The position numbers and the translations under genes were made by a program. Below are positions 7,538-14,856 of a stretch of 29,956 nt of DNA, one piece after another. The stretch's first letter is position 1. Every line of letters begins with the position of its first letter. The notes below the pieces were generated by a model. That model made no database searches. It saw only the letters and a list, made by a program, of their open reading frames with translations, and was not told where the DNA came from. The stretch is from the NCBI GenBank assembly GCA_048884925.1, contig JBHLQK010000010.1, forward strand, positions 1-29,956, given 5' to 3'. The DNA is from SMTZ1-83 sp048884925 (GTDB taxonomy: Archaea > Asgardarchaeota > Thorarchaeia > Thorarchaeales > Thorarchaeaceae).

Positions 7538-8511
7538 GCAAGATTCAGTGTCCAAACTGTGATGGGCCCCTCCAGGTCCCTCTTCATAGTAGTACAGTTG
7601 TCTGTCCATATTGCAGCACAACTGTCCAGGTGAAAACAGGGGAGATTCTCAAGGAGAGCTATATCATGAGAGTTCAATATGGCCTCGATGATGCATGGGG
7701 CAAGCTGCTAAATTGGGCCACAAAGCAGCTGGGCGCGCCACAGGACCTCGAGCAAAAATCAAAGGTTGTTGAGAGTGAATTGGTGTACTATCCATTCTGG
7801 GTTGTAGAGGTTGAAGCAGAAGGCGAATATGAGGGTACTCAGAAGAAGCCTAATTGGAATCGTGGTGGCCGATTCACTAGTTTGAGCTGGGAATCTGTAT
7901 TGGAAAGAGGCACTCTCGACCTAGAAAGAGACATCTTCATCCCCGCATCTGAGAATGTTCCCAAGGCTCTACTTGATTATGTGATTCCCACTAAGAGAAA
8001 GGAATTCTTCAGTAAGGAAATGATTAATGATGTTGCTGGAAAACTTAGGCCAGTCCAAGTTGATCGTGAAGTAGCAATGGATTCCGCGAAGAGAACAATG
8101 TCTCTTGTACTTCATGATGAGGCCATGAAAGAAGTCGATAATATAACTAGAATGGATACAACCCTCAAAGTTCCTGCAGTGTTTCTAGTGTATATTCCCG
8201 TATGGCACATCAAGTATGACTTCTCAATCAGGAAATACAATGCTATGGTGGACGGCGCATCTGGTCGAGTGATATCTTTGAAGTTCCCAAGAAAGATGGC
8301 TTTTAGGGCGATGACCTTCATGGGAGGATTGCTGCATCTCGGTGTTGGAGGTGGTTTCGGATTGCTTCTAGTCTACTTGGGTCTGACTCAATTCGATGGA
8401 GTATTTCCCACTGCGATAGGCGTCGTGTTCGGTTTAGGGATGCTGGGTATCGCTCTTCGTTTTCTCAGGACTGCGTTCACTCTTGATGCGGAGGAGGAAG
8501 TTGCAGGCTGA
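7534..8511 (+). CDS. N-terminal zinc ribbon, C-terminal transmembrane protein (paralogue 2)
   Basis: A 325-aa protein with an N-terminal zinc ribbon (C6-x2-C9 and C24-x2-C27: CPNCDGPL and CPYCSTTV). A central region contains YYPFWVVEVEAEGEY. The block VYIPVWHIKYDF to DGASGRVISLKFPRK matches the APYWLIRYEYRG to GATGKVVLGELP block of the preceding protein. Two C-terminal membrane helices follow at about 262-284 and 288-310. The ATG overlaps the upstream stop codon (ATGA), so translation is probably coupled and the two proteins may form a heteromer. The shared layout indicates ancient duplication. Function unknown. Confidence 0.72.
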   Translation: MSKIQCPNCDGPLQVPLHSSTVVCPYCSTTVQVKTGEILKESYIMRVQYGLDDAWGKLLNWATKQLGAPQDLEQKSKVVESELVYYPFWVVEVEAEGEYEGTQKKPNWNRGGRFTSLSWESVLERGTLDLERDIFIPASENVPKALLDYVIPTKRKEFFSKEMINDVAGKLRPVQVDREVAMDSAKRTMSLVLHDEAMKEVDNITRMDTTLKVPAVFLVYIPVWHIKYDFSIRKYNAMVDGASGRVISLKFPRKMAFRAMTFMGGLLHLGVGGGFGLLLVYLGLTQFDGVFPTAIGVVFGLGMLGIALRFLRTAFTLDAEEEVAG

Positions 8512-8515
8512 AGAC

Positions 8516-8541
8516 TTGGGGATTTCATAACGAATCCCCAA
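8516..8541. terminator. Perfect 9-bp hairpin after the zinc-ribbon pair
   Basis: TTGGGGATT (8516-8524) and AATCCCCAA (8533-8541) form a perfect 9-bp stem with an 8-nt loop. It starts just after the stop codon at 8511. No long T-tract follows, so it may terminate transcription, protect the 3' end, or be an operator for the next gene. Confidence 0.4.
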
Positions 8542-8622
8542 ATCGAATCCCTCTCGGCAAAGATAATAAGAGAACTAGTAAGGTCCTAGCAAAGAACCAA
8601 TGTCCACCTGAGGAAAACAGAA

Positions 8623-8991
8623 TTGCAGTTCGGGATTTTTGATTCACTCTTTGGTATCTTTTGGGATCTCTTTGGTGTGTTTACCATATTCTTCCTTCTA
8701 GTTCCAATCATCTTCTGCGTAGGAATAGTGTTTGTAATGAGAAATGCATGCAGAGCAAGCTCCCAGATAACGAGGGGTTGGACAACAGAAGCGCCATCAT
8801 TTGTAATTCCTGATAGACATAGGGGCAGAACCAGAAGCGATGGCACTGAGGTTAGAACAGTTCGTCTCCCTGAGAGATGTCCCTCTTGTGGCGCTTCACT
8901 CACACATGAGGACATCGACTGGACCGGGCCTCTGGAAGCCAGATGCAACTACTGTGGCGGAACAGTGCGTGCCAATTTCGAGAGCGTCTGA
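8623..8991 (+). CDS. Membrane protein with C-terminal zinc ribbon
   Basis: A 122-aa protein with reversed order compared with its neighbours. A long hydrophobic helix comes first (about residues 12-40). A basic linker follows, then a C-terminal zinc ribbon with CPSC and CNYC knuckles separated by about 21 residues. The start is a TTG at 8623 with a CTGAGG ribosome-binding site 9 nt upstream; the nearby ATG at 8600 opens a frame that stops after three codons. It follows the zinc-ribbon pair on the same strand, which suggests a shared task. No catalytic motif is seen. Confidence 0.62.
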   Translation: MQFGIFDSLFGIFWDLFGVFTIFFLLVPIIFCVGIVFVMRNACRASSQITRGWTTEAPSFVIPDRHRGRTRSDGTEVRTVRLPERCPSCGASLTHEDIDWTGPLEARCNYCGGTVRANFESV

Positions 8992-9043
8992 GCTTATCTT
9001 AAGTATCATACTATCGCAGGTTTATACAATGAGGCATGCTAGC

Positions 9044-9337
9044 ATGGCTAATGGATTTCAAGTGCAAGATGATGGCACATCCATTGAAGTGGAGGTGACC
9101 AGAGATTCACTTGAATCCGAGAACGTATACTGCATTATTGATGATGCCAGTAGAAGCATCTTCATTTGGAAGGGTCGTCGTTCCGGTGTTAGAAGGAAAT
9201 TCATTGGAGCTCAGACTGCAAATCGGATGCGTTCTGAATACAGGACTACATTCAAGGTTCATTCCTTGGACGAAGGAGAGGAACCTGCCGTCTTCTTTAG
9301 TGCAATTAGCAATAACTCTGGTGAACCATCCCAATAG
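9044..9337 (+). CDS. Single gelsolin-domain protein
   Basis: A 97-aa protein that is essentially one gelsolin homology domain. The core reads DSLESENVYCIIDD, then SIFIWKGRRSG (residues 38-48), then helix RRKFIGAQTANRM, then a strand and FKVHSLDEGEEP. This is the usual order: strand, acidic turn, I-x-V/I-W-x-G, long helix, E-x-x-E-P. Gelsolin domains bind and sever or cap actin in eukaryotes, and 1- and 2-domain versions are reported from Asgard archaea. ATG 9044 is chosen because GAGG lies 9 nt upstream; ATG 9029 would add five residues. Actin regulation is an inference; single gelsolin-like domains also occur in other contexts, for example in Sec23/24-type proteins. Confidence 0.7.
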   Translation: MANGFQVQDDGTSIEVEVTRDSLESENVYCIIDDASRSIFIWKGRRSGVRRKFIGAQTANRMRSEYRTTFKVHSLDEGEEPAVFFSAISNNSGEPSQ

Positions 9338-9408
9338 TGATGAGAGTATTGCACCAAGCCACAAGATTCTATAGTTCCACAGGATAGTTGCCCCTGAGGT
9401 CTGTGAAT

Positions 9409-10452
9409 ATGAGAGGACTTGTGAAAACCGCCAGGGGGGTTGGAAACCTCGAGATAGCGGAAGTTCAGGATCCCAAACCAAGACGGGATGAAGTCCTTGT
9501 TGAAGTAGCCGCCGCAGGCATTTGTGGGACTGACATTCACATAAAGCACGACCAATCCTTCTACACACCGCCCGTGATTTTGGGTCATGAATACTCTGGT
9601 ACTGTTGTTGATATTGGTCCTGATGTATTGGCTGTAAAGGTGGGTGACAAGGTTGTTTCTCCAGCAACTGCCTATTGTGGCAGATGCTATCAATGTAAGA
9701 CAGGCCACATGAATCGTTGCACCGATGAGGGCAAACGAATCTTGGGGGTTTCTCTAGCAAATGGAGCATTTGCAAAGTATCTGACCGTACCTGATTATAT
9801 AGTCCATAGCGTGCCTGAAGGCGTTTCATTAGAAGAAGCAGCTCTAGCCGAACCTGCTGCGTGCGTAGTTCATGCAGTGACTGAGAACATAGACATCTGT
9901 GCTGGTGATACAGTTGTCGTTCAAGGGCCAGGTACAATGGGATTACTTGCAATTCAAGTTGCCAAGGCCATGGGTGCTGGTAGAGTGATTGTGACAGGGG
10001 TGACTCCCGACAAATGGCGTTTGGACATTGCGAGAAAGACCGGCGCGGACTTGACTATTGATGTTCAGTCTGAGAAGGATGCTGTTGGAATTGTAAGGGA
10101 TTATACAAACGGTCTAGGCGCAGATGTGGTGATAGAAGCATCCGGAGCGTGCGCTGCATGCGTTCAGTCTCTTGAGTTTGTTAAAGTCGCGGGGCATATT
10201 TCATTGTTGGGCGTCAGAGGGCAGCCAATGCAGATTGACCTTGATCCTATGATTGAGAAAGAACTCACAATGACTGGAACATGGGGGACTCTTCCGTCCT
10301 CTTGGGTAAAAACCCTCAAGCTCATGGGTTCGAAGAAGATTGACGTCAATCCACTTATCACACATAGGATTGCACTAGACGATTGGGAGAATGGTTTCAA
10401 TCTTATGGAAACGCAGCAGGCAATCAAGGTGCTCTTTACAGAACTTGTATAG
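9409..10452 (+). CDS. Zinc-dependent medium-chain alcohol/polyol dehydrogenase
   Basis: A 347-aa medium-chain dehydrogenase/reductase in the threonine/sorbitol dehydrogenase group. The catalytic zinc site is GICGTD plus GHEYSG. The structural zinc site has four cysteines in CGRCYQCKTGHMNRC. The NAD(P)-binding loop is GPGTMG. The protein oxidises a secondary alcohol or amino alcohol reversibly with NAD(P); the substrate cannot be read from the sequence. The start is ATG 9409, with GAGG 9 nt upstream; a longer TTG reading from 9388 is not supported. The cupin gene follows 8 bp later on the same strand and may share the transcript. Confidence 0.88.
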   Translation: MRGLVKTARGVGNLEIAEVQDPKPRRDEVLVEVAAAGICGTDIHIKHDQSFYTPPVILGHEYSGTVVDIGPDVLAVKVGDKVVSPATAYCGRCYQCKTGHMNRCTDEGKRILGVSLANGAFAKYLTVPDYIVHSVPEGVSLEEAALAEPAACVVHAVTENIDICAGDTVVVQGPGTMGLLAIQVAKAMGAGRVIVTGVTPDKWRLDIARKTGADLTIDVQSEKDAVGIVRDYTNGLGADVVIEASGACAACVQSLEFVKVAGHISLLGVRGQPMQIDLDPMIEKELTMTGTWGTLPSSWVKTLKLMGSKKIDVNPLITHRIALDDWENGFNLMETQQAIKVLFTELV

Positions 10453-10460
10453 CCAACCGA

Positions 10461-10832
10461 ATGGAGTTGTTTCATTTAATGTACTTGACAAAGGATGTAC
10501 CGCCAGAGGATTATGAGGAATATGTGAAAGAAGGTGCCAAGGGATTCTGGCATAAGAGTCTTCTAAGTCCTGAGAATTCAACAACAAGTTTCGCACTACG
10601 CACCTATATCATAGACTCGGGAGGCCACTCTGCCCCTGATAACCATAAGCATGAGCATGGCGTCTATTTGCTGAGTGGGATTCTGCAGGTGAAGGTTGGT
10701 GAGCAGCTAGTTGAGCTGAATCAGGGCGATGTTATTTACATTGCATCTCATGAGCCGCATCAGTTTCTCAATCCTGGAGCTCAGCCAGCCAAGTTTCTCT
10801 GTGTGCGCAACTTTCCTGATTCTACTTTCTAG
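10461..10832 (+). CDS. Single-domain cupin protein
   Basis: A 123-aa cupin. Motif 1 is in GGHSAPDNHKHEHGVYLLSG (His ligands in HKHEH). Motif 2 is GDVIYIASHEPHQFLNPG, with the last metal-binding His. The ligand set suits one divalent metal, so the protein could be an isomerase, dioxygenase or sugar-binding protein. Proximity to the dehydrogenase suggests a small polyol or sugar pathway. The start is either ATG 10461 or ATG 10479; neither has a good ribosome-binding site. The end overlaps the converging AhpD-like gene by 11 bp. Confidence 0.75.
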   Translation: MELFHLMYLTKDVPPEDYEEYVKEGAKGFWHKSLLSPENSTTSFALRTYIIDSGGHSAPDNHKHEHGVYLLSGILQVKVGEQLVELNQGDVIYIASHEPHQFLNPGAQPAKFLCVRNFPDSTF

Positions 10833-11175
10833 GAGCCCACTCATCCAGAGCATCCTGTACGGTAGCAATGTGAGCCGCCGCTGGACCACCCCCCATTACA
10901 ATGGCGACAGCTGCTGCTTCCATTATCTCATCTCTGGTTGCCCCTGCCGATATTGCCTGTTTGGTGTGATAGACCATACATGACTCACATGGAGAGAGGA
11001 TTGCTGCCACTATACAGATAATCTCCTTGAATTTTGCAGGCAATGCACCATCCTTGTGCACCGTCTTCAGAAGATCTGTGTAGGCGTTCCTAGTTTCTGG
11101 AATGTCCCTGCTCAGAGCGCCAAAGTGTCTCTGAAAGGACTTGAGGGTCTTTTCAACATCTTCCATTTTTGTCAT
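10822..11175 (-). CDS. AhpD-like/carboxymuconolactone decarboxylase-family CxxC protein
   Basis: A 117-aa all-helical protein with the full AhpD catalytic pattern E51-x11-C63-x2-C66-x3-H70 (EIICIVAAILSPCESCMVYH). In Mycobacterium AhpD, these residues transfer electrons from dihydrolipoyl E2 to the peroxiredoxin AhpC and give weak peroxidase activity. Here the gene overlaps the lipoate ligase gene (ATGA), and the E2 gene is on the same strand 1.5 kb upstream, so a lipoyl-dependent disulfide or peroxide-reducing role fits. Carboxymuconolactone decarboxylase itself lacks the CxxC pair, which makes that function unlikely. No AhpC gene is in the window. Confidence 0.82.
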   Translation of the reverse strand: MTKMEDVEKTLKSFQRHFGALSRDIPETRNAYTDLLKTVHKDGALPAKFKEIICIVAAILSPCESCMVYHTKQAISAGATRDEIMEAAAVAIVMGGGPAAAHIATVQDALDEWAPRK

Positions 11176-11981
11176 CTCAAATCGTTATCTGGGTTAGGGA
11201 TTCCCAGGTTCCACTCCGACTGGCTGTAGCGGCTCTGATATAAAGCATGCGCAGTTTCTTCCTCCGTATCTGTTAGTTCGCTAGTTTCCATGTTTGCACC
11301 TGTGAATCCTGCAATACTCTCTACGATTGCTGCCATTATTTCACTGTCAGATGGGCGCTCAGACAATTCTTCTGAGATAGAAGTCACTATGTCACGTTTG
11401 CTCTCCATGCACCTAATCTTCCTATTATCACGCATATATCGCGGCTGGTCTGGAGGAGCTTTGAGACTTCTCTCAAGAAGCTCCATATTTGGCTCGATAA
11501 GCAGTGTACCATGGATGAACGAAACTCCTCGTTTTATCCACCCTGCTGTACCGGTAATCTTCCTACTCCCTATACGAATGCAGGACCTCTGTTTATCAAA
11601 TATGGCAGGAACTCCGATGTCAGCTATCCCCCTTGCTACAGCGCCCACAAAGTTCTGATAGAGTACCGGGAGAGTCTTGGCAACATAAGGTTCCTTTTGA
11701 TCCATGCAGAGAGTGAAGTTCAGATTGCCCATATCGTGAAAGACTGCACCTCCCCCGGTAAATCGTCTCGCTATGGTTATGCCGTTCTTTTTACAGTAGT
11801 GTACATCTGCTTCCAAATGGACACACTGAAACCTTCCAATCACTACCGCATCGGTGGCTCTCCAAAGTCGTAAAGTATTCAGCTTGGATTGCCTTTCAGA
11901 ATTCACCGTGGCTAAAGCTTCTTCTACAGCAAGGTTGCGACGAATATCTACTTCATCGTCCCTGAGAAGCCTCCAAGACAT
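11172..11981 (-). CDS. lplA: Lipoate-protein ligase A family protein
   Basis: A 269-aa ligase that attaches lipoate to the lysine of lipoyl domains using ATP. The signature RRFTGGGAVFHD (residues 72-83) binds the lipoyl-AMP phosphates. K141 in SRKITGTAGW is the expected substrate-contact lysine. The C-terminal 50 residues (HALYQSRYSQSEWNLG) resemble the accessory domain that many archaea encode separately as LplB, so this is probably a complete enzyme. The partner substrate is the E2 encoded upstream. The start ATG at 11981 is preceded by a TATA-like minus-strand element GATTTAAT near 12040. Distinguishing a lipoate ligase from an octanoyltransferase by sequence alone is not certain. Confidence 0.85.
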   Translation of the reverse strand: MSWRLLRDDEVDIRRNLAVEEALATVNSERQSKLNTLRLWRATDAVVIGRFQCVHLEADVHYCKKNGITIARRFTGGGAVFHDMGNLNFTLCMDQKEPYVAKTLPVLYQNFVGAVARGIADIGVPAIFDKQRSCIRIGSRKITGTAGWIKRGVSFIHGTLLIEPNMELLERSLKAPPDQPRYMRDNRKIRCMESKRDIVTSISEELSERPSDSEIMAAIVESIAGFTGANMETSELTDTEEETAHALYQSRYSQSEWNLGIPNPDNDLR

Positions 11982-12090
11982 TAGATGGTCACCTTACAAT
12001 CCTACACAGAATGTAGCTGGGACTAAGGCGGTTTCCACATTAAATCTTGACGTACTAGGACTATGGCATCAAAATGAGTAGCGGGGGAAT

Positions 12091-12252
12091 GCTGGTGACA
12101 GAAATAGGTCCATCACCAGCTGATAACCTCGGAGCAGATAACGAGGTTATAGAGCAGATGTCGTATTTTCGAGGCATAACGCAGGAGGGAATGCTGCGTC
12201 AATATTGACCCTCTTTGGGCCAATTTAAACCCGTACAAAGTTTCTATTGTAC
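12091..12252. ncRNA. Four consecutive hairpins in an intergenic region; candidate structured RNA
   Basis: This gap (11982-12258) holds four perfect inverted repeats in a row. The first is 12091-12098/12113-12120 (8 bp, 14-nt loop). The second is 12123-12131/12142-12150 (9 bp, 10-nt loop). The third is 12179-12184/12194-12199 (6 bp, 9-nt loop). The fourth is 12233-12238/12247-12252 (6 bp, 8-nt loop). The octamer GAGCAGAT occurs in the loop of hairpin 2 and again just after it (12152-12159). A 12-bp perfect palindrome GTCAATATTGAC spans 12198-12209, and TTTAAA at 12224-12229 could serve as a TATA box in either direction. It could be a small RNA, a leader, or a terminator plus operators. I do not match it to a known RNA family. 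Confidence 0.35.
12198..12209. promoter_or_regulatory. Perfect 12-bp palindrome GTCAATATTGAC
   Basis: The dyad is perfect and lies about 15-25 bp from the TTTAAA at 12224-12229. That is where an operator would control a minus-strand transcript running through the hairpins toward lplA. It shares two bases with the third hairpin, so it may instead be part of the structured region. Confidence 0.35.
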
Positions 12253-12258
12253 CTCTCG

Positions 12259-12567
12259 CTAGCCAAACGGTGTTCCACATTCTTGACAGAAACTATCTCC
12301 TGGTCTTATGTATGCACCACAACGCTTGCAGCGAGCAGAAGGTTGACTGGGTTGAGTAAGGGCGAACCTGCCAACATTGCGTATATTCCTGAGGCCGCTT
12401 TCATCACTATATAATTCAGTATAACCACAATCTGCGCACGTGAAAGCTTCAAGAGTTGCAGTAGATAGTCCCGGCAAGTCTATCCTTACATGGTGCTGAC
12501 CGTATATCCTATGAGGTCCTGCTATTCTGTTGTTTCCACACTTGGGGCATTGCTTCCTATGAATCAT
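12259..12567 (-). CDS. Double zinc-ribbon protein
   Basis: A 102-aa protein with two zinc ribbons. The first uses CPKC near the N-terminus and CADC near residue 43. The second is at the C-terminus, with CKRC and CQEC knuckles (CKRCGAYIRPGDSFCQECG). The segment between is basic and contains no membrane helix. ATG 12567 follows a GGAG ribbon-binding site at a good distance; the longer reading to 12606 is less likely. It sits 78 bp after the E2 gene and may be on the same transcript. Nucleic-acid binding or protein interaction is possible; nothing specific can be assigned. Confidence 0.6.
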   Translation of the reverse strand: MIHRKQCPKCGNNRIAGPHRIYGQHHVRIDLPGLSTATLEAFTCADCGYTELYSDESGLRNIRNVGRFALTQPSQPSARCKRCGAYIRPGDSFCQECGTPFG

Positions 12568-12645
12568 CCCTTCTCCACTATAATACACTCGGAAAAGTAC
12601 TCTCATAATCTTTTGTACCAGCGCCGGTGAAATTTGTACAACGTT

Positions 12646-13869
12646 TCAGACTTTCATGAAGAAGGGACTTTCCAAATACTCCTTTAGCGCAAGGAGAAAC
12701 TGACCTGCAGGAGCTCCATCAAGCACTCTATGATCAACGGCACAACTAGCCATCATTGTTGAACGTATCACTACCTGGTCATCAAATACCATAGGCTTCT
12801 TCTTTATCTGGCCAAGCGCTAGGATGGCGGTTTCTGGCGGGTTAATCACGGGGATGAACAAGTCGACTTGGAATGGTCCTAGATTCGAAACGGTGAATGT
12901 GCTTCCTGTCAACTCTTCAGGTGTCAGTCCATTCGTCTTCGCTTTCTTGCCCATCTCTTTGGCTTCCTGGGCAATCTCTGTAATTGACTTATTGTTTGCG
13001 CCTTTGACTACGGGTACAATAAGGCCTGTTTCCGTAGCCATTGCAACCCCAATGTTGATGTCCTCAAACATATGGAGTTCATTCCCTAAGAGTGTAGCAT
13101 TGAATCTTGGAAATCTCTCAAGAATATCAGCTACAGCTTTTACAATGATGTCATTGAATGAAACCCTAAATCCAAGCTTCTTCTCATTGCGTTTGTTGAT
13201 GTCCTTTCTGAGCTCCACTACTTCTGACATGTCGATCTCAGTAATCATGGTAATGTGGGGATTCTGTGAGCTTTGGGTCATCCGACGGGCTATGGTTCTT
13301 CGTAAAGGCGAGAGTAGTTCTACCTTTCTCACACTGCGGTCATCTCCAGCTGAAACGGGTGCGCTCTTATATTCCAAGATATCCTTCTCAACTATTCTGC
13401 CTTCAGGACCGCTGCCCACAATCAACGTAAGGTTAATTCCCTTCTCCCGTGCCAGCTTCTTTGCTCTTGGTGATGCTTTGATCTTTCCGCCTGGAAGTGT
13501 AGTAGGTTGAATCGGTTTCGCTATAGCTGCTGATTGGACTGAAGCTGTGGCAGTTGGAGCTGGTGTAGGAGTAGGAGCAGCTGCAGGAGTTTCAGTCAGT
13601 TTCTTTGGTTTGACATCAGGGATATCTTCGCCCTTTTTACCAATGATTGCTATTGGCTCACTGATTGGTATCTCATCATTCACGTCACAGAGTGTCTTCA
13701 GTAGAATACCATCTGCTGGGCTTTCCAGCTCAAATTCATTCTTCTCACCAAAAATCTCAACGACTGGGTCCCCCTTCTTGACCTTGTCACCCTCGTTCTT
13801 CAACCACTTGAGTATCACCCCGTACTCCATTGCGACACTCATTCTTTGCATTATCATAATAGTGGCCAA
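12646..13869 (-). CDS. 2-oxoacid dehydrogenase E2, dihydrolipoyl acyltransferase
   Basis: A 407-aa E2 core subunit. In order it has one lipoyl domain (residues 1-80, lipoyl-lysine K43 in GEKNE), a Pro/Ala/Thr-rich linker (about 95-125), a peripheral subunit-binding domain (about 132-168, ASPRAKKLAREKG) and the catalytic domain. Catalysis uses H380 and D384 in DHRVLDG. It transfers the acyl group from E1 through lipoyl-lysine to CoA. The start is a TTG at 13869: a GAGGTG site lies 6 nt upstream, and MATIMIMQRMSVAMEYG then aligns with the usual N-terminus, whereas GTG 13878 would sit inside that site. Pyruvate, branched-chain 2-oxoacids or acetoin are all possible substrates. Confidence 0.9.
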   Translation of the reverse strand: MATIMIMQRMSVAMEYGVILKWLKNEGDKVKKGDPVVEIFGEKNEFELESPADGILLKTLCDVNDEIPISEPIAIIGKKGEDIPDVKPKKLTETPAAAPTPTPAPTATASVQSAAIAKPIQPTTLPGGKIKASPRAKKLAREKGINLTLIVGSGPEGRIVEKDILEYKSAPVSAGDDRSVRKVELLSPLRRTIARRMTQSSQNPHITMITEIDMSEVVELRKDINKRNEKKLGFRVSFNDIIVKAVADILERFPRFNATLLGNELHMFEDINIGVAMATETGLIVPVVKGANNKSITEIAQEAKEMGKKAKTNGLTPEELTGSTFTVSNLGPFQVDLFIPVINPPETAILALGQIKKKPMVFDDQVVIRSTMMASCAVDHRVLDGAPAGQFLLALKEYLESPFFMKV

Positions 13870-13881
13870 AAGTAACACCTC

Positions 13882-14856
13882 TCACACGATTTCGCGAATC
13901 GCATCTGCAATGCGTTTGTTATTAGGAATGAAATAATCCTCAAGCGTTGGACTGAAGGGCACTGGAGTATCTGGTGCATTCACCCTCTTGATGGGTGCAT
14001 CCAGCCAGTCGAATGCCTCTTCTTGGACCATGGCTGAAATCTCTGCAGTTGTTGCTCCAGTCTTTGTTTCTTCCGTGACAAGCACAAGTCTTCCTGTCTT
14101 TTTGACCGAATCTATAAGCGTCTTCTTGTCCAAAGGCACCAGAGTTCTGGGATCGATGACCTCCACACTAATGCCGTCCTTGGCAAGCTCTTCAGCGACT
14201 TCTAGAGCCTTGTGGACCATAATAAAAGTGCCCCAGAGTGTCACATCTGCTCCTTCCCTACGGACCTTTGCTTCTCCGAATGGAATCAAGTACTCCTCCT
14301 CTGGGACCTCTTCCTTTCTGTCATATACAAGCTTGTGCTCGAAGAACATGACTGGATCGGGGTCCCGGATTGCAGTTTTGATGAGTCCCTTCACATCGTA
14401 TGCAAAAGCTGGCACAGCAATCTTCAGGCCTGGTGTATGCATGAACCACGCCTCCAGGCTTTGCGAGTGATGAGATGCTATGTTCTTACCTCCACCAAAC
14501 ACCGACCGCAGGACAAGCGGGACTGAAGTTTGTCCACCAAACATGTATCTCATCTTTGCCGCTTGATTGCACACCTGATCCATTGCCAGAGTGATGAGGT
14601 CTCCGAACATAATCTCAGCTACTGGCCGCATTCCAGTGATGGCAGCTCCAACAGCTGCGCCTGCTATGGCGTTCTCTGAGATCGGCGTGTCCCTCACTCG
14701 GTCGTCACCGAACTCCTCAGCCAAGCCTTTCGTGACTTTGAATGCTCCACCCCAATTGCGACCTACATCCTCCCCCATTATGAAAACGCGATCGTCTCTC
14801 AGCATTTCTTCCCTGAGACCCTGCTTGAGTGCATCCCTATATGTGATTTCAGCCAA
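13882..14856 (-). CDS. 2-oxoacid dehydrogenase E1 beta subunit
   Basis: A 324-aa E1 beta of normal length, the partner of the upstream alpha subunit in the thiamine diphosphate-dependent decarboxylase. Recognisable blocks are YRDALKQGLREEM, the GEDVGRNWGGAF glutamate region that activates thiamine, the DTPISENAIAGAAVGAA segment and the PAFAYDVKGLIK region. The C-terminal transketolase-like domain contains VEVIDPRTLVPLD. The start is TTG 14856, directly after the E1 alpha stop (TGATTG), with GGAGG about 7 nt upstream, so translation is coupled. It ends 12 bp before the E2 start. Confidence 0.92.
   Translation of the reverse strand: MAEITYRDALKQGLREEMLRDDRVFIMGEDVGRNWGGAFKVTKGLAEEFGDDRVRDTPISENAIAGAAVGAAITGMRPVAEIMFGDLITLAMDQVCNQAAKMRYMFGGQTSVPLVLRSVFGGGKNIASHHSQSLEAWFMHTPGLKIAVPAFAYDVKGLIKTAIRDPDPVMFFEHKLVYDRKEEVPEEEYLIPFGEAKVRREGADVTLWGTFIMVHKALEVAEELAKDGISVEVIDPRTLVPLDKKTLIDSVKKTGRLVLVTEETKTGATTAEISAMVQEEAFDWLDAPIKRVNAPDTPVPFSPTLEDYFIPNNKRIADAIREIV

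Noticed and set aside
9388..9408. TTG start seven codons upstream for the zinc dehydrogenase
   Set aside because: GAGG lies inside the extension at the correct distance from ATG 9409.
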